Below are positions 43,863-51,817 of a stretch of DNA of 64,000 bases, piece after piece. How positions within the stretch are numbered: the first letter of the stretch is position 1; each line of letters begins with the position of its first letter. The position numbers and the translations under genes were made by a program. The notes below the pieces were generated by a model. It ran no database searches and was not told where the DNA came from. It saw only the letters and a list, made by a program, of their open reading frames with translations. This DNA is from Haladaptatus pallidirubidus (lineage in GTDB: Archaea > Halobacteriota > Halobacteria > Halobacteriales > Haladaptataceae), in assembly GCF_020700235.1 (NCBI RefSeq), contig NZ_CP085301.1, forward strand, positions 1,922,001-1,986,000. Reading direction: 5' to 3'.

Positions 43863-45518
43863 ATGACAGCACAAAAAATGAGGATGAAACGACAACGGCG
43901 ACGAGCGCTACTCTACATTAGTGCATTCATCACGGTTCTCGTCGCGTACACATTTGCTTACTCGTGGGCGATGGCGACCTTCGAAGGTATTGATAAAAGT
44001 CTCCTTAAATCGTTCGCCATCGTCATTGAGACGTTCACGACGACCGGATTCGGGACGGACGCCGGACAGTGGGACTCGCCGCAGATGATCGTGCTGATAA
44101 TCGTGATGCAGATGACGGGGGTAGTGCTTATCTTCATGGCCCTCCCGTTGTTCGTCGCGCCGTGGATTCAGGAAATGATACGCACGAGTCCACCGACCTC
44201 GATAGACGAAATCGACGACCACATCGTCATCTGTGGCTACTCACCGCGCGCGGAGACGCTCATCGACGAACTCCAGTCGTGGAACCGCGACTATGTTATC
44301 GTCGTCAGCGACCGCGAGGAAGCCCTCGACTTGTACGAACGAAACGTCAACGTCGTCCACGGCGACCCCGAATCTGCCGAGACGCTAGAATTGGTTCACG
44401 TCCAACGGGCGGATACGGTCATCGCGGATGCAACCGATGAACAAAACGCCAGCATCGCGTTGGCAGTTCGGGAAGTCTCCTCCGACGTGCAGGTTATCAC
44501 CCTCGTAGAGGAGGCGAACTTGACCAGCTATCTCCAATACGCGGGGGCAGACCAAGTGTTTTCGCCGCGTCATCTGCTTGGACACAGCCTCGCGGAGAAA
44601 GTGACCGCATCTGTCTCCACCGACCTCGGCGAAACAGTCACCATCGGTGAGGATTTCGAAATCGTCGAGATATCGATTCAGGGCGGCAGTGAGGTCTCGA
44701 AAACGAAACTTGCGGAGAGCGGTATCCGTGAACGAACTGGGGCGAACATTATCGGCCTCTGGCGGCGCGGCGAGTTTCAGAGCTCCCCATCTCCCGATAC
44801 CCCGTTGGACGAAAGCACGATTTTGCTTGCGGCAGGTCGAGAAGCCCAACTCGAACGGCTGAAGGAGATGACCCTTTCCGATAAATTCGACACGGAACGC
44901 AGGTCAGTCATCGTCGCGGGATATGGAGAAGTCGGTTTGACGGTGGAAAACGAACTACAATCGACGGCCATGCGACTCGTCGTGGTCGACATCGAGGACA
45001 AACCAGGCGTCGATGTGGTTGGGGATGTATCAGAGGAAAACATTCTACGCGATGCTGGCGTCGAACGTGCAAACGCACTCATTCTTTCGCTTGGCGACGA
45101 TACGATGACGATTTTTACTACCCTCGTTGCGCGTGAACTCGCTCCCGGCATCGAAATCGTCGCCCGGGCGAACGAGACTGATAACATCGGGAAACTGTAC
45201 AGCGCGGGTGCGGACTACGTACTCGCGCTCGAAACGGTCAGCGGTCGGATGCTCGCCTCGACGATTCTCGATGAAGAGGAGATAATGTCTCCGAACAAAC
45301 AAGTGGAAGTCGTCCGAACGACTGCGCCGCGCCTCGCGGGACGGAACCTCAGGGACGCCGCAATTCGTTCTCGAACGGGATGTACCGTCATCGCCGTCCA
45401 ACGAAACGGCAAGGTTATCACCGACCTCGGCCCGACGTTTACTGTTCGGTCGGACGACCAACTCATCATCGCCGGAACCGACGAGGATACGAACCGGTTC
45501 GCCGAACTCGCGCAATGA
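43863..45518 (+). CDS. K+ channel with two RCK (TrkA) modules
   Basis: The 551-residue protein has a basic N-terminus, a first helix (about residues 15-38), a pore loop with filter TTTGFGTD (residues 59-66) and a second helix (74-101). Two TrkA-N/TrkA-C modules follow: one starting DHIVICGYSPRAETLIDELQ and the second starting SVIVAGYGEVGLTVENEL. The filter has Gly-Phe-Gly in place of Gly-Tyr-Gly, still seen in K+ channels. Two RCK modules per subunit mean a tetramer could form a complete gating ring without a separate subunit. ATG 43863 is chosen; the open frame continues upstream without family-like sequence. Confidence 0.88.
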   Translation: MTAQKMRMKRQRRRALLYISAFITVLVAYTFAYSWAMATFEGIDKSLLKSFAIVIETFTTTGFGTDAGQWDSPQMIVLIIVMQMTGVVLIFMALPLFVAPWIQEMIRTSPPTSIDEIDDHIVICGYSPRAETLIDELQSWNRDYVIVVSDREEALDLYERNVNVVHGDPESAETLELVHVQRADTVIADATDEQNASIALAVREVSSDVQVITLVEEANLTSYLQYAGADQVFSPRHLLGHSLAEKVTASVSTDLGETVTIGEDFEIVEISIQGGSEVSKTKLAESGIRERTGANIIGLWRRGEFQSSPSPDTPLDESTILLAAGREAQLERLKEMTLSDKFDTERRSVIVAGYGEVGLTVENELQSTAMRLVVVDIEDKPGVDVVGDVSEENILRDAGVERANALILSLGDDTMTIFTTLVARELAPGIEIVARANETDNIGKLYSAGADYVLALETVSGRMLASTILDEEEIMSPNKQVEVVRTTAPRLAGRNLRDAAIRSRTGCTVIAVQRNGKVITDLGPTFTVRSDDQLIIAGTDEDTNRFAELAQ

Positions 45519-45582
45519 AACAGTACGCCGACGAGTGAGATTCTTGAGTAGTCGTTTCGACAGTTGAACCGAAACTAGCCGT

Positions 45583-47055
45583 TTACGTGAGGGCAGCGGC
45601 GAACCACCACGTCACGAACGCTTCGATGAACGCCGCGACAATGAACACCGGGAGGAGTCCGAGCAGGATGTAGTACGCCCGGCTGAGTTCGCCTGCAAGG
45701 TCGGTTGCAGTCGCGGAACTGCGGATGTACGACCACGCGGTACCGCCGAGATGGAGACCGAGCGCGCCTGCAATCGACAGTGCGGGAATTTCTATTATGC
45801 CGTGCGGTGCGATGAGAGCGACGGCGATCGACGTGTCCGGGAGGAGTCCGACGACAGCGCCGACGATGAGCCCATTGAACAGGAGCGCGACGACCGTCGG
45901 CGCGCCGAACGCGAGGCCGGAAAACGCGGCGGAGATGGAGACAAGCCAGTTGTTCGCCGTCAGCATGACGAATGTATCGACGGGGATGGCACCGAACACG
46001 TTCTGGGACACGTCCGTCTGGAGGCTTTCGAGCGCGAACTGGCTGGTTGCGAACCAGCCGCCAGCGGTTCCGGCGGCGAACAGGGCAGTTGAAGCAATGA
46101 CGAGTTCGAAGCGACCAAAGACGAACGATTTGAGTTCGCCGAGTCCGCGTCTGAATGCGCCGCGAACCGACCCGCGCGCTCCGTGTTCGAGGGGCTGTTC
46201 GTCGAGATAGAGCGCCGTCTTCAACAGGCCGAGCGTCGGTATTAGGAAAAAGGCGACGGCAATTCCGAGGAGCTGACCGACGCCGAGGAGTTGGAAGAAG
46301 AACGAGACGAAGCCGAGTACTCCGACGAGACCGATTACGATGACGAGGTAGGCTCCGACCCGGGCTTTGTTGTTCCACACGAAACTTCCGCTCCGGCGGA
46401 TTCCGGTGCGAACGCCGACGTCGTCGATGACGATGGCCTGCGGAACGAACATGAAGAGAAGGTAAACGACGAACCCGACCGGGATCAACAGGAAACCGCC
46501 GAGGAAGACCAGCAAGATAAGCATTGAGTTGACTGTTGTGGCAAAGTACGCCAACAGTCCGATGGGAGACAGCAGTAGGAGGAAAGTGAGTGCACGAACG
46601 ACTGAGAGTTTGATAAACGTCCACCAGTCGTTGTTCGCACCGGCGACTCCCGACGGGAGTGCCGGTTCGTTTCGAAGCGCCGCCGTCGTCGTGTGAACTT
46701 GCGCCGCTTCCGCGATGGCGCGGGCGATGAGTCCGACGACGAGTGCGCCGATAACGGAGAGAACGAGAATGGCGATTGTTTTGGGCGTGAACAACTGCAT
46801 AAGCGCTTCTGCGATTCGTTCGGTCTCCGCCTCGGTCGGGTTCGATTGGCTGAAATCGACGCCTTGAATCGCGGCGAAAACCGATTCTATTCGATCGGTT
46901 CCGAGAAGGAGCAGGTAGGCCAACACGACGCCGACGATCGGGACCGACTGTGCGACCATGCTGGCGCTTGTCCCGGCTAGAAATACCGGGAGTATCGTTG
47001 CAGGTCGGGAGAGGAGGATTGCCCGAACCGAAGAACTCGCGTCACTGAACTTCAT
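45583..47055 (-). CDS. SpoIIM (stage II sporulation protein M-like) membrane protein
   Basis: The 490-residue protein has two membrane blocks. Residues 1-300 form about seven helices of a haloarchaeal membrane domain with QAIVIDDVGVRTGIRRSGS in a loop. Residues 310-490 are the SpoIIM domain with five helices and the signature ALIAPHGIIEIPALSIAGAL. In Bacillus SpoIIM helps engulfment, but the archaeal proteins have unknown roles, perhaps in envelope or transport. The two halves are separate proteins in some archaea. It converges with the K+ channel gene. Confidence 0.85.
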   Translation of the reverse strand: MKFSDASSSVRAILLSRPATILPVFLAGTSASMVAQSVPIVGVVLAYLLLLGTDRIESVFAAIQGVDFSQSNPTEAETERIAEALMQLFTPKTIAILVLSVIGALVVGLIARAIAEAAQVHTTTAALRNEPALPSGVAGANNDWWTFIKLSVVRALTFLLLLSPIGLLAYFATTVNSMLILLVFLGGFLLIPVGFVVYLLFMFVPQAIVIDDVGVRTGIRRSGSFVWNNKARVGAYLVIVIGLVGVLGFVSFFFQLLGVGQLLGIAVAFFLIPTLGLLKTALYLDEQPLEHGARGSVRGAFRRGLGELKSFVFGRFELVIASTALFAAGTAGGWFATSQFALESLQTDVSQNVFGAIPVDTFVMLTANNWLVSISAAFSGLAFGAPTVVALLFNGLIVGAVVGLLPDTSIAVALIAPHGIIEIPALSIAGALGLHLGGTAWSYIRSSATATDLAGELSRAYYILLGLLPVFIVAAFIEAFVTWWFAAALT

Positions 47056-47572
47056 ACTGTTTACATTTCACTCGGGCAAGATATGTGTGGTGATGTTCAA
47101 TCCGGTGAAACCGCCGACCTTCCGGGTAAATTTCGTCAGCGTCGAAATCGCTCCGGGCATCGTTCGCCACGGCGTCCATCCCGTTGGAGTGAGGTTCATC
47201 GGTGGAGATGCTGCGGCGCTGAAAATAGTCCGCACCTACTCGTCGCCCCGCGACGAGCGACCCGATGATGAGCCTTCGAAATCATCCCATTGGAACGTTC
47301 GTATTAACCGATTAGTCGGCTCGGTATCTCAATTCATACGCACCCTGTCGGTGGTTATTCTACTCATAATAAAGTACGATGAGATGTTTTGTACACGTGA
47401 TGATAGACACGGAAAAGAAAACGGCTGAGACGAAACCGACCGAGGTGACTCGCGACGAGGCGGGCGAAAAATCCCGTCGTCGGTCGTTTTCGCTCCGCGC
47501 CCTGCTTCCCGGTCCGTACGTCCGGTACCCGAAATAACCACTGAAGCGTCCCCTCGATTTTCTATCTTCTCT
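47056..47572. other. Intergenic region with only a weak small ORF
   Basis: This stretch lies upstream of spoIIM and before the relic. The AT-rich part near 47055-47075 probably holds the spoIIM promoter. An AT-rich run at 47336-47395 could be a promoter for the small ORF at 47400. Nothing else recognisable is seen. Confidence 0.3.
47400..47537 (+). CDS. Possible small protein, 45 residues
   Basis: ATG 47400 opens a 45-codon frame giving a Lys/Glu/Thr-rich start (MIDTEKKTAETKPTEV) and a basic, Tyr/Pro-rich end (SLRALLPGPYVRYPK). The composition is not random and an AT-rich promoter-like region precedes it. No family is recognised. It may instead be the surviving N-terminus of the decayed gene that follows in another frame. 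Confidence 0.3.
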   Translation: MIDTEKKTAETKPTEVTRDEAGEKSRRRSFSLRALLPGPYVRYPK

Positions 47573-47968
47573 CTCGTATTGCCCGACTACGAACGTCGCG
47601 CAGGTGATTCGGCGCGACGCCATCCCAAGCGTAGCTATCCCGAATTCGGGTTCGAATAGGACGCCGTCGAATTCGACGGCAAAGCGGTCGGATTCATTCT
47701 TCCGCCAGCGACTTGGACTCGCGGAATCGTCACGACGGTCAGCGCAATGGACGGTCATTGTTTCGGAATCGAGGATTCACGTCTACGAGAACCTGAATAC
47801 AATTTCAAACGCGAGAGGAACCGTACGTTTCCGCCGACGGAACGCGACGGTACGGCGCGGCGGGAAAATAGAGGACGGACCAAACTGACGCGACTTCCGG
47901 CCCGCAAACCGTTCACTTTCGCGTGGCAGGGCGACCACGGTGAGAACAGTTTCTGGCCACTCCGGTAA
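47573..47968 (+). pseudogene. Decayed gene of unknown family
   Basis: One frame runs from about 47573 to TGA-free stop TAA at 47966-47968 with a single TAG at about 47657. It gives RRHPKRSYPEFGFE, stop, DAVEFDGKAVGFILPPATW, then VTTVSAMDGHCFGIEDSR and LPARKPFTFAWQGDHGENSF. The second half has the codon pattern and alternating hydrophobic profile of a real protein, with a sensible C-terminus FWPLR. No clear start exists upstream. I cannot name the family. It is most likely a relic lacking its N-terminus. Confidence 0.4.
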
Positions 47969-48041
47969 CGGCGACTTTCCGCCGCGAACCGCGCTGAACA
48001 CCCGCGGGTGCTTTTGGTCGTCCCGGTTGCAGGGGTGTCGT

Positions 48042-49385
48042 ATGACGACGACAGCAGAAATAGCGGCGTTTGTCGCTGAAATGGAGTTCGACGACCTCTC
48101 GGGGGAGTCCGTCGATGAACTGAAAAAGCGCGTTCTCGATTCGATTGGCATCGCGGTGGGCGCGATGGGAGAAGAACCGGTTGAAGCAGTTCGGGCGACG
48201 GTCGAGGAGATGAACGGCGAGGGGTGTACGCTCTGGGGCGGTGGAACGGCGTCGCCACCGGATGCGGCCATGCTGAACGCCGCGTACGTACGGTATCTCG
48301 ATTACATGGATTCGTTTCTCGCGCCGGGGGAAACGCCGCATCCGAGCGACAACATCGCGGGGATAATCGCCGCCGGAGAGTACGAAGGACGTTCGGGGAA
48401 AGACCTGCTCACCGCGGTTGGAATCGCCTACGAAGTACAGGCCGAACTCGCGTGGAACGCGCCGGTTCGTGACCGAGGGTGGGACCACGTCACCCACACC
48501 GTCATTTCGGCGACCGCGGGGGCGGCGAAACTGCTGGGACTCACCCACGACGAAATCCAGTCCGCAATCGGTATCGCGGGAACCGCACACAACGCCCTTC
48601 GGGTGACGCGAACTGAGGGAATTTCGGAGTGGAAAGGGCTCGCTTCCGCGAACGCCGCCAGAAACGGCGTCTACTCGGCCATGTTGGCGAAAAACGGCGT
48701 CGAAGGACCGACGAACCTGTTTGAAGGCCGGAAAGGGTGGAAACAAATCGTCTCCGGCGATTTCGAGGTTGATTTTTCGCCGGGGGAGCACGTCCACGAC
48801 GTGATGACGAAACAGTACGTTGCCGAGACATACGCTCAATCCGCCGTCGAGGGAATCATCGAGTTGGCTGAAGCTGAGGAGATCGACCCCGAGGACGTAG
48901 ATTCGATTCACCTGGACACCTTCGCTGGCGCGAAACTCATCATCGGCGGGGGCGAGGGAAGTCGGTACGAAGTGGAGACGAAGGCGCAAGCCGACCACTC
49001 ACTACCGTACATGCTGGCCGCGGCGCTCATCGACCGAGAGATGACGAACGCGCAGTACGACCCCGAGCGAATCAAGCGAGACGACGTGCAAGAACTGCTT
49101 CGCACTGTAGGGGTGGCGGAGGACGACGAGCTGACCGACCGGTTCGAGGCGGGCGAGATGCCTGCAGTCATCGAGATAACGATGGCGGATGGGACGACGC
49201 ACCGCGTCGAAAAGGATGATTTCGAGGGCCATCCGAACAACTCGATGTCGTGGGAGCAGGTAGAAGCGAAGTTCGGACGGATGGCCGAGGGGAGATACGA
49301 CCACTCTCGACGGGAGCGAATCGTGGAAACCGTGCTCCAACTTGAACATAACGATATTGCTGACCTCGTGGCGCTACTCGACTGA
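48042..49385 (+). CDS. MmgE/PrpD family protein
   Basis: The 447-residue protein matches the MmgE/PrpD fold: an N-terminal helical domain with KRVLDSIGIAVGAMG, AAMLNAAYVRYLDYMDSF (where PrpD has its catalytic His/Asp region), HPSDNIAGIIAAGE, and a C-terminal domain with YGHS-like DHSLPYMLAAAL. 2-methylcitrate dehydratase is the best-known member, with aconitate decarboxylase another. No methylcitrate synthase or methylisocitrate lyase lies nearby, so substrate is uncertain. A link to propionyl-CoA from the methylaspartate cycle is possible. ATG 48042 fits the family start. Confidence 0.85.
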   Translation: MTTTAEIAAFVAEMEFDDLSGESVDELKKRVLDSIGIAVGAMGEEPVEAVRATVEEMNGEGCTLWGGGTASPPDAAMLNAAYVRYLDYMDSFLAPGETPHPSDNIAGIIAAGEYEGRSGKDLLTAVGIAYEVQAELAWNAPVRDRGWDHVTHTVISATAGAAKLLGLTHDEIQSAIGIAGTAHNALRVTRTEGISEWKGLASANAARNGVYSAMLAKNGVEGPTNLFEGRKGWKQIVSGDFEVDFSPGEHVHDVMTKQYVAETYAQSAVEGIIELAEAEEIDPEDVDSIHLDTFAGAKLIIGGGEGSRYEVETKAQADHSLPYMLAAALIDREMTNAQYDPERIKRDDVQELLRTVGVAEDDELTDRFEAGEMPAVIEITMADGTTHRVEKDDFEGHPNNSMSWEQVEAKFGRMAEGRYDHSRRERIVETVLQLEHNDIADLVALLD

Positions 49386-49714
49386 TTTCGTCGCCAATCT
49401 CTCGTTAACCCCGAATAGTCACTGTCATATGATATCAGATGACAGTGCGGATGGGTTGACAATGCTGACATCTGAGTGTCATTACATCGGATAGTAGAAC
49501 GACCATATTCGGTAAGCGTTTCCAAATCCTCCCCGTTTTATTCTCCGAAATTGGTCGCTTTGAGCGTTTTGGTTGCTTATACGTGGTTAGCCCCACCCGT
49601 CACCGCTGACGGCTGAATTGAACGGTATTGTGGGTTGAAATACAGTCGCGGCAACACGAGTAATTGGCTGACGCAGGGCGCGAAGATGTCCCGGTGTCGG
49701 CCGAGGTTAGAACT
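49386..49714. other. Intergenic region with inverted repeats
   Basis: The gap between prpD-like and the secreted-protein gene holds a perfect 9-base inverted repeat CACTGTCAT (49420-49428) and ATGACAGTG (49439-49447) with a 10-base spacer. A second, smaller one follows, TGACA (49466-49470) with TGTCA (49477-49481). The sites share the TGTCA/TGACA core. A/T-rich stretches at 49535-49550 may be promoter elements. No gene is seen. Confidence 0.5.
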
Positions 49715-50050
49715 ATGAAGAAAGCACTCAGGCTACTCATCGCACTGTCTATCGTCGGCGCGCTGTTCACCGCAGGATTCGCCGGCTCGGCCGCAGCAAA
49801 CGACTACCACAAGGACAAACACGATAAGAAAGTTACTTATCAAAAAGCCGACGCTACGGTTTATCAGGGTCAGGACGTCGAACAGGCGAACGTGAACTAT
49901 CAGGAGGACAACTACGCGATCTCGGCGGCCGTAGGATGGAATGATGGCGAAGCTGAATCCGGAGACGCCATCGCCGTCCAGTACAACGACCAGAACAACG
50001 ACAACGTGCAGTACGGTGAAGCGGAAGCAGAAAACGAACACGAGCACTAA
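49715..50050 (+). CDS. Small secreted His/Lys/Gln-Asn-rich protein
   Basis: The 111-residue product has a Sec-type signal (MKKALRLLIALSIVGALFTA, cleavage near GSAAAN). The mature part starts with His/Lys/Asp-rich DYHKDKHDKK and contains spaced Gln/Asn and aromatic residues: ATVYQGQDVEQANVNYQ and, later, AIAVQYNDQNNDNVQYG. The two segments look like loose repeats of a beta-strand unit, reminiscent of curlin-type Gln/Asn repeats, though I see no full consensus. It ends in Glu/His. It stands alone with a terminator hairpin downstream. Function is unknown; a surface or biofilm role is a guess. Confidence 0.75.
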   Translation: MKKALRLLIALSIVGALFTAGFAGSAAANDYHKDKHDKKVTYQKADATVYQGQDVEQANVNYQEDNYAISAAVGWNDGEAESGDAIAVQYNDQNNDNVQYGEAEAENEHEH

Positions 50051-50057
50051 CTGCAAC

Positions 50058-50117
50058 TTCGGTGCGCGCTCGTCACCGAATTAGCGGGGGTAACTTCCCC
50101 CATCGCATCGCGTTTTT
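50058..50117 (+). terminator. Hairpins and T-run after the secreted protein gene
   Basis: TTCGGT (50058-50063) pairs with ACCGAA (50075-50080). GGGGG (50086-50090) pairs with CCCCC (50097-50101) and is followed by TTTTT at 50113-50117. This looks like a transcription terminator starting only 8 bases after the stop codon. Confidence 0.5.
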
Positions 50118-50368
50118 ATTCGCGCCTTTCGCCGAAGAGCGACGGCTTTCCGTGTCGAAAGGTACGTAACTCGTTTCCGCGGTCACTTTCTCACGCATTC
50201 GGCTTCGTCAACGGTGTCCCCATCGAACACCCGTAATCAAGCGTACCGGTTTCGTGGTCGCCGAATAACAAAGGGCGAGTGCTGCTTCTATGCGCGTATG
50301 ACCGACCGGGGGTCAGCGTCAGATAGTCAAACGATGCGTTCCGGGGCTACGCGAGGAGGAACGGAGCG
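50118..50368. other. Intergenic region
   Basis: Between the terminator and the small membrane protein no gene or repeat is visible. The segment near 50339-50368 carries a purine-rich ribosome binding site for the next gene. Confidence 0.3.
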
Positions 50369-50665
50369 ATGAACTGGTTCGTCGGTGCAGGACTGCTAGT
50401 CGTGTTGGTGTTCGCCGTCGTGCTGGGTACGGCCGTGGGAACGACGGCCGAGAGTCCCCCGACGACAGAACCATCGATAGCCGTAACGGATAGAACGAAT
50501 GTCGGTGGAGGCAACGCGAACCGCGCGATCGGCACTTCGGCAGTCGATACGCCGAGCGAATCCGTGGATTCCTGTGTCCCCGAGACGGGTAACAGCCTCC
50601 GGTGGCATCTCGAGCGATACGGCACTGGGTGTTCAAGCGAGCGAAGCAGTAGACGTCCCGTCTAG
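50369..50665 (+). CDS. Small exported or membrane-anchored protein
   Basis: The 98-residue frame starts 7-12 bases after GAGGAGGA, the best Shine-Dalgarno match in the region. It has one hydrophobic helix (NWFVGAGLLVVLVFAVVLGT) at the N-terminus followed by a Thr/Ser/Pro-rich, Cys-containing outer part. The rest has no known domain and the last 20 residues are Arg/Ser-rich, which may be frameshifted. It may be real or a decayed secreted protein. No family is recognised. Confidence 0.4.
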   Translation: MNWFVGAGLLVVLVFAVVLGTAVGTTAESPPTTEPSIAVTDRTNVGGGNANRAIGTSAVDTPSESVDSCVPETGNSLRWHLERYGTGCSSERSSRRPV

Positions 50666-50847
50666 ACGAATTCGCGCTCACAGGGTTCGTGAGCTGGAGC
50701 CGATGACTTCGGTTCAATTCGGATAGTCCGTACTGCCGTCAGCAGTCATCACCGCTTCTCGAGGATAAAAAACGGTCTGTACCGCGAGAATGAGCGTCCG
50801 CCCCAACTCCTTTTGTAGCTGTTCGTCGTACCGAAATCGGGGGTTCC

Positions 50848-51675
50848 ATGACCGACAGAGCATTCGACTTTCTGCACGTAAACGAGCGCGAATCGAAACC
50901 ACGCGAAAAGGGAATCACGGAGATGCGCGGACCGTACTACGACCCGATGGGACCGCGAGAGTTGCAGGATATCCTCGACACGATGGGCGAGTACGTGGAC
51001 ATCTACAAGTTTTCGGGTGGGTCGTTCGCCTTGATGCCCGAAGACGTGGTAGAAGAACTCATCTCAGTGTGTCACGACTACGATGTCCAAGTCTCCACGG
51101 GCGGGTTCATCGAAAACGTCCTCGTGCGCGACAACGACAAAGTTGAACAGTACGTAGAGGAGGCCGGAAACCTCGGCTTCGACATTGTCGAAATCTCCTC
51201 GGGATTCATTGCCATCAACACCGACGACCTCGTGGCGCTGACTGAACTGGTGCAAGATCACGGCCTGAAGGCGAAACCCGAAATCAACGTCCAGTTCGGC
51301 GCTGGCGGAGCTTCGGCGGTGGAGGAGTTGGAAAGCGAGGAGGCGATCGACCCGGCGAGCGCGATTCGGGAAGCCAATCGGCACCTCGACGCAGGGGCGT
51401 ACAAAATCATGGTCGAATCGGAGGGCATCACTGAACAGGTGCGCGAGTGGCGCACCGACGTGGCCTTCGCAATCGCCAACGAGGTCGGCATCGAAAACTG
51501 CGTGTTCGAGGCCGCAGACCCCGAGGTGTTCGAGTGGTACATCAAGAACTTCGGGCCGGATGTGAACCTGTTCGTGGATAATTCCCAAATCGTGGAGTTG
51601 GAGTGCATGCGCTCCGGTCTGTGGGGGAAGAAGAGTTCGTGGGGCCGAGTGGTGTCCTACGAGGACGGCGAGTAA
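50848..51675 (+). CDS. comA: Phosphosulfolactate synthase (ComA family)
   Basis: The 275-residue TIM-barrel protein begins with the ComA signature KPREKGITEMRGPYYDP, followed by YVDIYKFSGGSFALMP, VSTGGFIENVLVRD and a Mg/phosphate-binding end. The characterised archaeal enzyme joins sulfite to phosphoenolpyruvate, giving phosphosulfolactate, the first step of coenzyme M synthesis in methanogens. Haloarchaea are not known to use coenzyme M, so here the product may feed sulfolactate. No comB, comC or comDE gene lies nearby. All the family segments appear intact. Confidence 0.85.
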   Translation: MTDRAFDFLHVNERESKPREKGITEMRGPYYDPMGPRELQDILDTMGEYVDIYKFSGGSFALMPEDVVEELISVCHDYDVQVSTGGFIENVLVRDNDKVEQYVEEAGNLGFDIVEISSGFIAINTDDLVALTELVQDHGLKAKPEINVQFGAGGASAVEELESEEAIDPASAIREANRHLDAGAYKIMVESEGITEQVREWRTDVAFAIANEVGIENCVFEAADPEVFEWYIKNFGPDVNLFVDNSQIVELECMRSGLWGKKSSWGRVVSYEDGE

Positions 51676-51723
51676 AGTCACACGGGTAACATAAAGTGGA
51701 TGCGTATCAGTCCCGGCTGACAA

Positions 51724-51774
51724 TTTCCCACATTTCTAGAAATTAGTAGATAATACACTATTCATCGTGGGAAA
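51724..51774. repeat. Nested inverted repeats upstream of the MBL relic
   Basis: TTTCCCAC (51724-51731) is the complement of GTGGGAAA (51767-51774). Between them sits a perfect 12-base palindrome, ATTTCTAGAAAT (51732-51743). The region is AT-rich and lies between comA and the metallo-beta-lactamase relic, so an operator or terminator is plausible. Confidence 0.55.
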
Positions 51775-51817
51775 ATAGTTTACGTAACGGACGCGAATTC
51801 TTATTACGACTGTTATA

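Noticed and set aside
46958-47428. A 156-codon plus-strand frame upstream of the relic
   Set aside because: Its first third is antisense to spoIIM and the rest has mixed composition with no domain; only the smaller ORF at 47400 was kept, with low confidence.
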